A DNA stretch of 64,000 nucleotides. Origin: MnTg04 sp964568075. Its GTDB lineage: Bacteria; Pseudomonadota; Gammaproteobacteria; Steroidobacterales; MnTg04. A model generated the notes under the pieces. That model saw only the letters and a list, made by a program, of their open reading frames with translations. It was not told where the DNA came from and ran no database searches. The stretch spans positions 1 to 64,000 of the forward strand of contig CAZMOM010000014.1 in assembly GCA_964568075.1 (NCBI GenBank), in the 5' to 3' direction. Position 1 is the first letter of the stretch. Each line of letters begins with the position of its first letter. Positions 1-8,697 of this stretch are shown here, piece after piece. The position numbers and the translations under genes are program-made.

Positions 1-182
1 ACCGAGCTAACTACCGCAAGCAACACCCACAGTCCGATTTTTGCCGTGGGGAAATTACGTTCGGGTCGGGGGTCTTCGATAGGGCCGTGCGCCAGCCATG
101 GTTTGGCGGTCAGGTTTTGCGGCAGCAACCACCACACGACGATGATGGCGACTACCACCAGGAACGCTAGTGTGACAATCAC
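1..182 (-). CDS. Cytochrome c oxidase subunit III, N-terminal part (cut by window edge)
   Basis: This partial gene reads from a GTG at 182 to the window edge, about 60 codons. It starts with a hydrophobic helix ending in WWLLPQNL, then a short loop with PWLAHGP, then AKIGLWVLLAVV. That last segment resembles the entry to the first conserved helix of heme-copper oxidase subunit III. The start lies 3 bp after the coxA stop, so the two genes are probably cotranscribed. Subunit III stabilises the proton-pumping complex in the inner membrane. The GTG start has no strong ribosome binding site and is inferred from the spacing to coxA. Confidence 0.75.
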   Translation of the reverse strand, partial: MIVTLAFLVVVAIIVVWWLLPQNLTAKPWLAHGPIEDPRPERNFPTAKIGLWVLLAVVSS

Positions 183-185
183 AAC

Positions 186-1934
186 TCAGTCCCGGCTACC
201 GCTCGGGCTCGCTTCTTCATCGGGCTCGTTTTGCGGGATGAAGTCCCGCTTGGCACCAGGCACGCTGTAATCGTAGGCCCAGCGATGAACCACCGGCAGT
301 GTGGGGCCCCAGTTACCGTGCTTGGGAGGATTATCTGGGGTCTGCCATTCCAGAGTCGTAGCTCCCCACGGATTGGGGTCGGCTTTTTTGCCTTTGCTCA
401 GACTCCAGATAATATTGACGATAAACACGAGCTGGGCCGTGCCAACGATCAAGGCCGCCACGGTAATGCCTGCATTCAGCGTATGGGCGGACTCGGGGAT
501 AAAGTCGGTGATTCCCAGGGCGTAGTAGCGGCGTGGCACGCCCAAAAAGCCAAGATAGTGCATCGGCAGGTAGATCGCATAAGTGCCGAGGAAGGTTAGC
601 CAGAAATGGATCATGCCCAGAGTTTTGTTAAACATCTTGCCGGTGATTTTTGGAAACCAATGGTAGATCGCGGCGAATACAACCAGCACCGGCGACACAC
701 CCATCACCATATGAAAATGAGCCACAACGAAATAGGTATCTGAAAGCGGGACATCCACAATTACGTTACCCAGAAACAGGCCAGTCAGTCCGCCGTGAAT
801 AAAGGTAAAAATGAACGCAATCGCAAACAGCATCGGGACTGTGAGGTGGATGTTCCCCCGCCAAAGGGTCAACACCCAGTTGTATACCTTGATGGCCGTC
901 GGGATCGCGATAATAAGTGTCGTGGTCGCAAAGAAGAAGCCAAAATAGGGGTTCATACCACTGACGTACATATGGTGAGCCCATACGACAAAGCTGATAC
1001 CGCCGATCGCCAGAATCGCCCATACCATCATCCGATAACCAAATATATTTTTTCTCGCATGGCAACTGAGCACATCCGAAACCAGGCCGAAGGCTGGCAA
1101 CGCGACGATGTAAACCTCAGGATGACCAAAAAACCAGAACAAGTGCTGAAACAGTATCGGGCTGCCACCGTCGTGTTCGAGCGTTTCACCCATGGACAAA
1201 ATCGCCGGCATAAAAAAGCTGGTGCCAAGCTTCATATCAAACGACATCATTACCGCGCTTACGAATAAAGCCGGGAACGCGAGGAGGCCAAGAACGGTGG
1301 CTGTGAAAATGGCCCAAATAGTTAGTGGCATGCGCATCAGGGTCATGCCGCGGGTACGTGCCTGTAACACAGTCACCACGTAGTTCAACCCGCCCATGGT
1401 GAACGCAATAATGAATATCGCAAGAGAAACAAGCATCAGGAAAATGCCACCTTCGGCGCCGGGCGTGCCTTCCAATATGGCCTGTGGTGGGTACAGGGTC
1501 CAACCCGCACCGGTAGGTCCGCCCGGTATGAAAAAACTCGCCATTAAAACGATGACCGCGAGCAAATACACCCAGTAACTGAGCATGTTTAAATACGGGA
1601 AAACCATGTCGCGGGCACCCAGCATCAGCGGGATCAGGTAGTTGCCAAAGCCTCCAAGAAAAAGTGCCGTGAGCAGGTATATGACCATGATCATGCCGTG
1701 CATGGTCACATACTGGTAATACTCATATGGCGCAATCAAAGAGAAGGTGTCAGGGAACCCCAGTTGCAGACGCATCAGTAGCGACATAACCAGGGCGACC
1801 AAACCGACACTGACTGCGGTGATGGTGTACTGGATGGCAATGACCTTGTGGTCCTGGCTCCAGATATAGCTTGTAACCCAGCTTTTCGGGTGGTGAAGCT
1901 CTTCCACCTGGTCGGCGATTGCTACATGTTCCAT
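186..1934 (-). CDS. ctaD: Cytochrome c oxidase subunit I
   Basis: This is the catalytic subunit of an aa3/caa3-type terminal oxidase, which reduces oxygen to water at the heme a3-CuB site while pumping protons. The 582-residue protein has about 12 hydrophobic helices. The CuB motif GHPEVY is present, with the His and the Tyr that are normally cross-linked, as is the HFHMVMG segment holding the heme ligands near the C-terminus. The start ATG follows AAGAGG at a reasonable distance. It lies between coxB upstream and coxC downstream on the same strand. Nothing looks truncated; family and function are clear. Confidence 0.97.
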   Translation of the reverse strand: MEHVAIADQVEELHHPKSWVTSYIWSQDHKVIAIQYTITAVSVGLVALVMSLLMRLQLGFPDTFSLIAPYEYYQYVTMHGMIMVIYLLTALFLGGFGNYLIPLMLGARDMVFPYLNMLSYWVYLLAVIVLMASFFIPGGPTGAGWTLYPPQAILEGTPGAEGGIFLMLVSLAIFIIAFTMGGLNYVVTVLQARTRGMTLMRMPLTIWAIFTATVLGLLAFPALFVSAVMMSFDMKLGTSFFMPAILSMGETLEHDGGSPILFQHLFWFFGHPEVYIVALPAFGLVSDVLSCHARKNIFGYRMMVWAILAIGGISFVVWAHHMYVSGMNPYFGFFFATTTLIIAIPTAIKVYNWVLTLWRGNIHLTVPMLFAIAFIFTFIHGGLTGLFLGNVIVDVPLSDTYFVVAHFHMVMGVSPVLVVFAAIYHWFPKITGKMFNKTLGMIHFWLTFLGTYAIYLPMHYLGFLGVPRRYYALGITDFIPESAHTLNAGITVAALIVGTAQLVFIVNIIWSLSKGKKADPNPWGATTLEWQTPDNPPKHGNWGPTLPVVHRWAYDYSVPGAKRDFIPQNEPDEEASPSGSRD

Positions 1935-2007
1935 CAGAAAAACCTCTTAGCTATTTTCTCAATGGGCGTTGCTGATCGGAATATCATCATTCCGTTCCCG
2001 GCCGCCG

Positions 2008-3360
2008 TCACAAAGTATTGATGTAGGCAATGACATCATTTATGTCCTGTTCGTCACGCAACATCCTCGCCATCAACGCCATCTGTCCACCATAGGTGTC
2101 TTTTCGATGGGTGCCACGTATACCTTGTTTGAAGTTCTTGATTTGATTGCTCATATACCAGTCACTCATACCGGCCAGCCGAGGAGCATTCTGCGACCAG
2201 ATACCGCTCGCATCGGGCGCGTGACAGGCGGCACAGGTCATATAGAGCTTTGCGCCTCTCCTGGCATCCCCGGTCATGGAGGTCGGTGCGGCATCATCGG
2301 GAAGGGTGTCGATATAGGCGACGACGTTCGCAATGGCGGCATCATCGACCAAAGTTGCGGCCATTGGCGCCATCTGCCTGCCAAAAACATCGTCCTCGTG
2401 CGTGCCGCGGGCGCCCGCTTTGTAGTGGTTCAATTGACGCTTGAGATACCAAGCGTGTTGGCCAGCCAATTTTGGTGCGTTCAGCGCTACATTGCCGCCC
2501 CCGTCTGGCCCGTGGCAAGCGCTGCACACCGCGTACAAGGCCTGGCCCACATTGGCATCAGCCGGCGTCTTAATCAGGGTCTCGGCGTAGGTGGGGTGGC
2601 CGCTCAGCCACTCTTGGTACGCATCCGCTTCATCCACCACAACCCGCCCACGCATGGCGTAATGCGCCACCCCACACAATTCTTCGCAAAGCACATCGAA
2701 TGTTCCGGTCCGCGTGGGGGTAAACCACATGTAAGTAACCAACCCCGGCACCATATCCATCTTGACCCGGAATTGCGCCACGGTGAAGTTATGCAGCACG
2801 TCTTTGGAACGAAGCAACACTTTAACCGGCTCGTCTACCGGCAAGTGCACTTCCTCGCTCGATACCAGAATGTCGTCCTGACCGTTGGGATCGTCAGGAT
2901 TCATGCCGAAGGGGTTATCGAAGCTGTAAAGCCTGGCATCAACAGTGCCGAACTCGCCATCTTCTCCCGGAAAACGATAGCTCCAATGCCACTGTTGACC
3001 AATGACCTCGAACTCCGCCGCGTCTTCGGGGACGTTGACAAATTTTGCCCAGACAACCAGGCCCGGCGCCAGCAATATAACCACCCCGACAATGGTTATT
3101 ACAGTAAGCCAGATCTCCAGCCTGGTATTTTCCGGTTCATAGTGTGCCTTCGACCCCTTCCTTTTGCGGTAGCGGAAAACCGCGTAGGCAATAAACAAAT
3201 TGATCGCGACGAAGACGATCCCGGTGACCCAAAAGGTGATTTCTACGGCAGTGTCTATCGATCCCCAGTTCGACGCCACCGGTGTGTACCACCATGGGCT
3301 CCAGAAGTGAAATATGACAGACCCGATAACCAGTAAAACCAGAACAACTGCAAGTGCCAT
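2008..3360 (-). CDS. ctaC: Cytochrome c oxidase subunit II fused to two cytochrome c domains
   Basis: Subunit II takes electrons from cytochrome c and passes them through the CuA centre to subunit I. The N-terminal 120 residues contain hydrophobic helices. The periplasmic cupredoxin domain carries the CuA set around residues 180-240, with VLHNF and CEELCGVAHYAM. After it come two c-type heme sites, CSACHG near residue 300 and CAACHA near residue 395, each followed by a distal Met region. At 450 residues it is much longer than plain CoxB because of the two fused cytochrome domains. A caa3-like enzyme with a built-in electron wire is inferred. It lies 73 bp upstream of ctaD on the same strand. 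Confidence 0.95.
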   Translation of the reverse strand: MALAVVLVLLVIGSVIFHFWSPWWYTPVASNWGSIDTAVEITFWVTGIVFVAINLFIAYAVFRYRKRKGSKAHYEPENTRLEIWLTVITIVGVVILLAPGLVVWAKFVNVPEDAAEFEVIGQQWHWSYRFPGEDGEFGTVDARLYSFDNPFGMNPDDPNGQDDILVSSEEVHLPVDEPVKVLLRSKDVLHNFTVAQFRVKMDMVPGLVTYMWFTPTRTGTFDVLCEELCGVAHYAMRGRVVVDEADAYQEWLSGHPTYAETLIKTPADANVGQALYAVCSACHGPDGGGNVALNAPKLAGQHAWYLKRQLNHYKAGARGTHEDDVFGRQMAPMAATLVDDAAIANVVAYIDTLPDDAAPTSMTGDARRGAKLYMTCAACHAPDASGIWSQNAPRLAGMSDWYMSNQIKNFKQGIRGTHRKDTYGGQMALMARMLRDEQDINDVIAYINTL

Positions 3361-3390
3361 ACCCTAGCCCCTTTTATGTAGGCCAAGAAT

Positions 3391-3933
3391 TCATTTTTTA
3401 CTGCGGCGCCTCACCCGACTGAACGGATTTATAAAATGCCGGTCGACCCCGACAAGCTCAGCTTCCCTATGCTTATTGCCCATCATAGTTCTGACCGCCC
3501 CTTCGTGGATTTTCCGGGCGTAAATCAATATCAGATATTTGCCGGCCTCGATATCGTCGTGGAATCTGCGCAGCTTGCTGTTCTCGTTGTCGACACCGGT
3601 CAAGCCACCAACCCAGGCACCAAACAGTGTTATAACAGCGGCAAAAATGAAATATATGTATGTTGGCCTGTCCGGGCCAAATGGCTCGAAGTACATAAAC
3701 GCAGCGGCAACTATTGCTCCGATGATAAAGCCCAAATTCGCGCCAATCACTCCGTCGCGAATAATATCCAGTGTTTCGATGTAGTTACTGGAATGTAATT
3801 TTTCTTTTTTTAGCCCGGCTTCGTCTTTACATAGAATGTGAAAGAACCAGTCATCGATGCCGGCCTCATGCAAATCATCAGAAATGTGGTGAGCGCTGAC
3901 GAGTGTGGGCGTGAGGTAATACAAACATTTCAT
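3391..3933 (-). CDS. Glycine-rich two-helix membrane protein of unknown function
   Basis: The protein has 180 residues. A polar N-terminal domain of about 60 residues is followed by a glycine-rich helix (around IGANLGFIIGAIVAAAF), a second helix with FGAWVGGLTG, and a basic C-terminal tail with several Arg and Lys. The ATG at 3933 follows a purine-rich GGGGGAAG site, which is why I prefer it to longer in-frame alternatives. This layout resembles small stress-related membrane proteins with a soluble domain plus a glycine-zipper hairpin, but I do not recognise a named family. It lies 30 bp upstream of ctaC on the same strand, so it may be cotranscribed with the oxidase. Confidence 0.7.
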   Translation of the reverse strand: MKCLYYLTPTLVSAHHISDDLHEAGIDDWFFHILCKDEAGLKKEKLHSSNYIETLDIIRDGVIGANLGFIIGAIVAAAFMYFEPFGPDRPTYIYFIFAAVITLFGAWVGGLTGVDNENSKLRRFHDDIEAGKYLILIYARKIHEGAVRTMMGNKHREAELVGVDRHFINPFSRVRRRSKK

Positions 3934-4220
3934 CACTTCCCCCCCGGAGATGGCAGATCGGCCAACTCGACGAAATACTAGCACACAGTGCGATAAACCA
4001 CTCATCCTGGCCTTATGCGCGCGGCCGTGGCGCCGCAGCAAGCGGATTTCGATCGCTTGAGCAGCCTCACCCTTACCGATTGTAGTGATGTTCTTATGGA
4101 CACCACCACATTGCTGAGCTACGGGCGCATGATAAGGGCGCAAAGAACACCAACAAGCCCTGATTCTTTCGACCCGTCTACTCAAGAGTCATTCAGGCCC
4201 ACTTATCAGCTTCAGAACTT
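3934..4220. other. Intergenic region upstream of the oxidase cluster
   Basis: I see no convincing gene here. It separates the PQQ dehydrogenase stop from the start of the membrane-protein/oxidase run, both read on the minus strand. A promoter for that run would be expected here, but I see no clear sigma-70 consensus. Confidence 0.4.
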
Positions 4221-6161
4221 TTAATCACGCAGCGAGAAAGCCACCAGATAATCGCCACGGGTAGTACCCAGAGCGCCATGTCCGCCGGCTGCTATGACCA
4301 CATACTGACGCCCGTTCAAGGAGTAGGTCATCGGCGTGGCTTGTCCTCCGGCGGGTAACCGTCCCTTCCACAACTCTTCGCCATTTTCTGGATCGATCGC
4401 ACGCAGGTAGTCGTCGGCAGCCGCCCCGACGAACACCAGACCGGAACCGGTCACGATGGCACCGCCGATCACGGGCGTACCGAGTTCGAGATTCGGCACG
4501 ATGGCCGGCGCCAGGTCTTCAATCGTTCCCAGCGGTTTCTTCCAGACGATCTCGCCTTTGTCCAGGTCCATCGCGACGAGATTTCCCCACGGGGGTTTGG
4601 TACAGGGACCGCCGAGCGGCGACTCAAGCATCCCGCGGTTCACGACGTAGGGCGTGCCATCCATGCGCGACAATCCTTCCCGGTCGAGCTGACCGAGATC
4701 CTGGAGTCGTTTGGCTTCCTCCCTGGATGTCAACCGGACCCACAGTGGCAACTCCATGACCGTGGCGATAATAATCTGATTATTTGGATCCCAGGCAAGT
4801 CCGCCCCAATTCGAACCCCCCGCGTAACTGGGGTTCATCATCGTTCCCTGCACGCTGGGCGGTGTAAATATTCCTTCCGATCGGAATTGCGCAAGTTTTT
4901 TGGCGCACGCGCGTTTGTCAAAATACAACAAGCCCCAGGCATCGTCTTCGGTGATTGGCGCATGGCTAACGAGCGGCGGCAGTGACGAATATGGCTGAGT
5001 CGGCGATAGATGTTCACCCTCTACCCCACCTTGCGGAACCGGTCTTTCTTCGATCGGGTATACCGGCTCGCCGTTAATCCGGTTGAAGACGAAAACCATA
5101 CCCATTTTGGTCGTCTGCACGACAACGGGAATCGTCTGCCCGCCTTTTTGCCGATCCGTCTTTTGTAAGTCAATAAGGAGCGGCTGGGCCGGCAGGTCGT
5201 AATCCCAGACATCGTGGTGCACGAGCTGTTCGTACCAGGCCACTTCCCCGCTATCGATATGCAACGCGACGATGGAATTCGCATAGACATCGTCACCGAC
5301 GCGCTCTCCTCCGTAGAAGTCCGGTGACGGCGAACCGGTCGGAACGAACACCAGCTCGTTTTCGATATCGACTGACAGCGGTGGCCAGGCATTGGCGCCC
5401 CCGGTTTCCCTAGCGCCTGTTTCCCATGTCTCGTAGGCAGGGTCATCCGGATTGGTCGGAATCGGGTCCCAGGTCCAAAGCACTTCTCCGCTTCGAACAT
5501 CCAACGAGCGAACAATGCCGCGAGCCAGACCGACTGCGCTGTTATCGCCGATCGCAGAACCGACGATCAGGCGATCACCGGCCAGGGCCGGTGGTGATGT
5601 AATCGTGTAGTTACCTGCAAAACGTGGCCGGGCGTCCCGGCGCATATCGACCATGCCCTGCTCACCGAAATCCTCACAGGGCATGCCGGTAATCGCATCC
5701 AAAGCATAAAGCCGACCCATGATATTGCCCATAAATACGCGGGCGGAGCACTCTGCTGACGGGTCCGCTACGTCGTCTTCCCATATCGTGACTCCGCGTG
5801 ACGCAACTTCCCCGAAACCCATGTCGCGAGGCACCTCTGAATTGAAACGCCAGACTTCTTTGCCGGTCGCGGCGTCCACGGCGATCGCCTCGCCAAAGGC
5901 GGTGCTCAGATAAAGTTTGCCGTCCCAAAGCACCGGCGTGGCTTGAAAGGTCAGGCGGTACCCCTGTCTGGCTTTTTGGCCAAGCTCGCCGGTGCGGAAT
6001 TGCCAGACAATCTCCAGCCGATCGAGGTTGCCGGCATCGATCTGGGTCAGGGGCGAGTACCGGCTGCCGCCGGCATCGTTGCCATAGAAGGGCCAGCCCT
6101 CGTCCTGTGCGGGACTGGCGACGCTCCAGAATAGCGCCGAGAGCATCAGCAATCGGTACAT
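4221..6161 (-). CDS. Periplasmic PQQ-dependent dehydrogenase
   Basis: This is a quinoprotein dehydrogenase that oxidises an alcohol or sugar in the periplasm using pyrroloquinoline quinone. A signal peptide of about 18 residues (cleavage near ASPAQ) is followed by WPFYGNDAGGSRYSPL, the typical start of the eight-bladed propeller. Repeated W-motif blades run through the protein, including SNWGGLAWDP and a late AIDPENGEELWKGRLP. The 646-residue length and SPTQPYSSLPPL fit the soluble glucose/quinate dehydrogenase-like group rather than classical methanol dehydrogenases. Substrate cannot be told. ATG at 6161 follows AGGAGG. The divergent cytochrome c gene at 6286 is a plausible electron acceptor. 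Confidence 0.9.
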   Translation of the reverse strand: MYRLLMLSALFWSVASPAQDEGWPFYGNDAGGSRYSPLTQIDAGNLDRLEIVWQFRTGELGQKARQGYRLTFQATPVLWDGKLYLSTAFGEAIAVDAATGKEVWRFNSEVPRDMGFGEVASRGVTIWEDDVADPSAECSARVFMGNIMGRLYALDAITGMPCEDFGEQGMVDMRRDARPRFAGNYTITSPPALAGDRLIVGSAIGDNSAVGLARGIVRSLDVRSGEVLWTWDPIPTNPDDPAYETWETGARETGGANAWPPLSVDIENELVFVPTGSPSPDFYGGERVGDDVYANSIVALHIDSGEVAWYEQLVHHDVWDYDLPAQPLLIDLQKTDRQKGGQTIPVVVQTTKMGMVFVFNRINGEPVYPIEERPVPQGGVEGEHLSPTQPYSSLPPLVSHAPITEDDAWGLLYFDKRACAKKLAQFRSEGIFTPPSVQGTMMNPSYAGGSNWGGLAWDPNNQIIIATVMELPLWVRLTSREEAKRLQDLGQLDREGLSRMDGTPYVVNRGMLESPLGGPCTKPPWGNLVAMDLDKGEIVWKKPLGTIEDLAPAIVPNLELGTPVIGGAIVTGSGLVFVGAAADDYLRAIDPENGEELWKGRLPAGGQATPMTYSLNGRQYVVIAAGGHGALGTTRGDYLVAFSLRD

Positions 6162-6285
6162 ATTCGCCTCCTGTTATGAATACTGTAGACGACATGCCAT
6201 ACGAATCAAGCGCTTCCCTTTATGAGCGCCGGTCGTGCCGGTATAATTCGCGCGTCCACAGCCGGCTGAAAACAGGAGTAACGAA

Positions 6286-6786
6286 GTGAGCGACAATCGT
6301 ACATTTTTCGATACCGCCATATTAATTCTCGGCCTTCTGGTGGTTTTTACATTCGTAATTTTTTATCTGGTGCGCGCAATTACCGTGGAAACCCAAGATG
6401 TTTACATCAAGGAAGATCCGACTTATCAGGCAGAACTGGCCAAGCGGATAGCGCCCGTTGCGCGGGTCGCCATTGCCGGCCAGTCCGACAAGCGCGGCGT
6501 CGGCGAAGCGTCCCCGGAACCTGTTGTCGCGACGCTGTCGGGTGAGGACATTTACAACAGCAGTTGCGCTGCCTGCCACGGCGCCGGAATCGCGGGCGCA
6601 CCGAAAGTGGGCGATCGAAACGCATGGGCGCCGCGCATCGACCAAGGGATGGCTACGCTTTACGAAAACGCGATCAATGGATACCAGGGTAGTACCGGTA
6701 TGATGCCGCCCAAAGGCGGTGCGGTTAGCCTTGGCGACGACGAAGTCAAAGCCGCGGTGGACTACATGGCCAGGTTATATCATTAG
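6286..6786 (+). CDS. Membrane-anchored cytochrome c5-like protein
   Basis: The 166-residue protein has an N-terminal hydrophobic helix (residues 11-29) and a C-terminal single-heme domain with CAACHG near residue 94. It ends in the YMARLYH pattern seen at the end of cytochrome c5 domains. A MMPPKGG segment supplies the likely distal Met ligand. The GTG start lies 7 nt after AGGAG. It is divergent from the PQQ dehydrogenase with a gap of about 124 bp, so the two may share control. The heme probably faces the periplasm and carries electrons, perhaps from the dehydrogenase to the oxidase; that partnership is inference. Confidence 0.9.
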   Translation: MSDNRTFFDTAILILGLLVVFTFVIFYLVRAITVETQDVYIKEDPTYQAELAKRIAPVARVAIAGQSDKRGVGEASPEPVVATLSGEDIYNSSCAACHGAGIAGAPKVGDRNAWAPRIDQGMATLYENAINGYQGSTGMMPPKGGAVSLGDDEVKAAVDYMARLYH

Positions 6787-6825
6787 GACAGATTAACTAT
6801 TTGGAAATGGCAACTATTTGAAAAA

Positions 6826-6850
6826 GGCGCCTGCTGGCGCCTTTTTTTTT
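6826..6850. terminator. Bidirectional intrinsic terminator
   Basis: A perfect 6-bp stem GGCGCC / GGCGCC with a TGCT loop is followed by nine T and preceded by five A. It can end both the cytochrome transcript (plus) and the XapX transcript (minus). Confidence 0.9.
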
Positions 6851-6890
6851 AACCGGCCGGGTAACAACACTGAGTCGATGTTCCGGGTCG

Positions 6891-7055
6891 TCATTGCATG
6901 GCGAGCAACGTATCCATGCCGACAAATCCTGCCGTCATCGCAATCACCAGCAGCGCACCGGCCATTTTCGGCGGGGCGGGTGGTGGAATGTCGAACCAGT
7001 GGCAGGCCAGTCCAATCACCAGTCCGAGAGCCAGGCCGATAGCTGAGGCAATCAT
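6891..7055 (-). CDS. XapX-domain small membrane protein (second copy)
   Basis: This 54-residue protein has two hydrophobic segments around the PPPAPPKMAGALLVI motif typical of XapX proteins, small membrane proteins of unknown biochemical role. The start ATG overlaps the stop of the upstream paralogue by ATGA, so the two are translationally coupled. It ends shortly before the bidirectional terminator at 6826-6850. The xapX name comes from association with the E. coli xanthosine locus, so the neighbouring nucleoside transporter at 7433 is a suggestive context, though on the other strand. Confidence 0.8.
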   Translation of the reverse strand: MIASAIGLALGLVIGLACHWFDIPPPAPPKMAGALLVIAMTAGFVGMDTLLAMQ

Positions 7056-7246
7056 GGCGTCCCTCCCGATTGTTGCCCGCGGGACGACGCTTTACCGGCA
7101 AACCGACCCGCTAGCGCGTATCCGCTGGTCATCGAAAAGACCAGCAGCGCACCCATAATGGCCGGCGGCGCCGGCACCGGAATTTCCCCCAGTCGGCAAA
7201 GGGCGCCTATGACGAGGGCAAGCATCAATCCGATTGCCATTTTCAT
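7052..7246 (-). CDS. XapX-domain small membrane protein (first copy)
   Basis: The 64-residue protein opens with a hydrophobic helix (MAIGLMLALVIGALC), then the motif VPAPPAIMGALLV and a second helix. A short polar tail with SSRGQQSGG follows. ATG at 7246 lies after a purine-rich GAGAGAGAAAA stretch. It overlaps the next XapX gene by 4 bp and is clearly its paralogue, sharing the P-APP---GALLV core. Function unknown; possibly a small accessory subunit of a transporter. Confidence 0.8.
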   Translation of the reverse strand: MKMAIGLMLALVIGALCRLGEIPVPAPPAIMGALLVFSMTSGYALAGRFAGKASSRGQQSGGTP

Positions 7247-7432
7247 TTTTCTCTCTCCCGTATATCGCTCTGCGACTTTCGGATTACAGAACAAATTCAT
7301 AAGTTTTTCGAACCCACGATCGATCGAGCAAAGGCCCGAACGGTTTATCAACATGGATTAAACCGCATTAATATACAAACGAAATGTAAATGATAGTAAA
7401 TTACCTCTTCGTTGCCTTACAGAGAGTCTCTG

Positions 7433-8662
7433 ATGCCGATACTCATGAGTCTGGTTGGAATGACGGTTCTCATCGCGCTAGCGATGCTGCTGTCGAATAA
7501 TCGCAGGAAAATTAACCGGCGAACGATTGTACTCGCCTTCTCCTTGCAGGCGACTATCGCGGCACTTATTCTGTATGTACCCAAAGGCAGAGACATTCTC
7601 GACAAAGTCGTTTCGGGTGTTCAACACGTTATTGATTATGGCGATGTCGGCACCAGATTTGTCTTTGGGGAAAACACCAAAGAAATCCTGGGTTTTACGA
7701 TCGCACTGAATGTACTGCCGGTGATCGTTTTCTTTTCGGCATTGATGTCGACGCTTTATTACCTGGGGATCATGCAAAAAGTGGTCGCCGTCATTGGTGG
7801 CGGGCTGCACAAGCTGCTGCAGACCAGCCGCACCGAATCGATGTCGGCGGCATCCAATATTTTTGTCGGGCATACCGAAGCGCCCCTGGTCGTCAGACCC
7901 TATCTCGCCAACATGTCGGAGTCCGAATTGTTCGCCGTGATGACCGGCGGCTGCGCAACCATCGCCGGCGCGGTCATGGCCGCTTACGCGTCCATGGGCG
8001 TTGACCTCCAATACCTGATCACGGCCAGCTTCATGGCGGCGCCGGGCGGCCTGTTAATGGCCAAGATTATCAAGCCGGAAACCGATTATCGGGAAACCGA
8101 CGCGGAAAGCGAGCCCGATAACGATGCGGACAAACCGGTCAACATCTTCGATGCGGTCGGCAGTGGCGCGCTGGTCGGGCTCAAACTGGCACTGAATGTA
8201 GGCGCGATGCTGCTGGCCTTCGTCGCGATCATCGCGTTGCTCAATGGTCTGATTTCCGGCGTCGCCGGTCTGTTCGGCTACGAAAATATTACCTTGCAAT
8301 TTTTCCTTGGCCAATTATTCGCGCCGCTTGCCTTCGTACTCGGCGTGCCATGGTCGGAGGCAGTCGCAGCAGGAAATCTGATCGGACAGAAATTCGTCAT
8401 CAACGAATTCTATGCCTATCTGAATTTTGTTGAGATCAAGGACAGCCTCTCGGCACACACGCAGGCCATCGTGACGTTTGCCCTATGCGGCTTCGCCAAC
8501 CTGTCGTCCATCGCCATACTGATGGGCGGGCTCGGCAGCATCGTGCCAAAACGCCGCCACGATATCGCCCGCCTGGGTTTGATGGCGGTCGTGGCGGGCA
8601 TGCTGGCGAACCTGATGAATGCTGCGCTGGCGGGATTCTTCCTGTCGCTGCAGGCGCTGTGA
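7433..8662 (+). CDS. nupC: Concentrative nucleoside transporter (CNT/NupC family)
   Basis: This inner-membrane symporter takes up nucleosides with cations. The protein has about 409 residues and many hydrophobic helices. The family features TNFVFG-like TRFVFGEN near residue 80, GHTEAPLVVRPYL near residue 150 and NEFYAYLNF near residue 325 are visible. These correspond to the QSENFI- and NEFVAY-type segments that line the binding site. I chose ATG 7433 because the protein then begins just before the first helix, as in E. coli NupC. It starts a plus-strand run with deoB. Substrate range cannot be told from sequence. Confidence 0.93.
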   Translation: MPILMSLVGMTVLIALAMLLSNNRRKINRRTIVLAFSLQATIAALILYVPKGRDILDKVVSGVQHVIDYGDVGTRFVFGENTKEILGFTIALNVLPVIVFFSALMSTLYYLGIMQKVVAVIGGGLHKLLQTSRTESMSAASNIFVGHTEAPLVVRPYLANMSESELFAVMTGGCATIAGAVMAAYASMGVDLQYLITASFMAAPGGLLMAKIIKPETDYRETDAESEPDNDADKPVNIFDAVGSGALVGLKLALNVGAMLLAFVAIIALLNGLISGVAGLFGYENITLQFFLGQLFAPLAFVLGVPWSEAVAAGNLIGQKFVINEFYAYLNFVEIKDSLSAHTQAIVTFALCGFANLSSIAILMGGLGSIVPKRRHDIARLGLMAVVAGMLANLMNAALAGFFLSLQAL

Positions 8663-8697
8663 CCGAGTGATAGTTTCAGCACCATGAGTTGTCTGCA

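Noticed and set aside
1969..3336. A long plus-strand reading frame opposite coxB
   Set aside because: It is the mirror of a conserved oxidase gene with high-GC codon bias; no family features.
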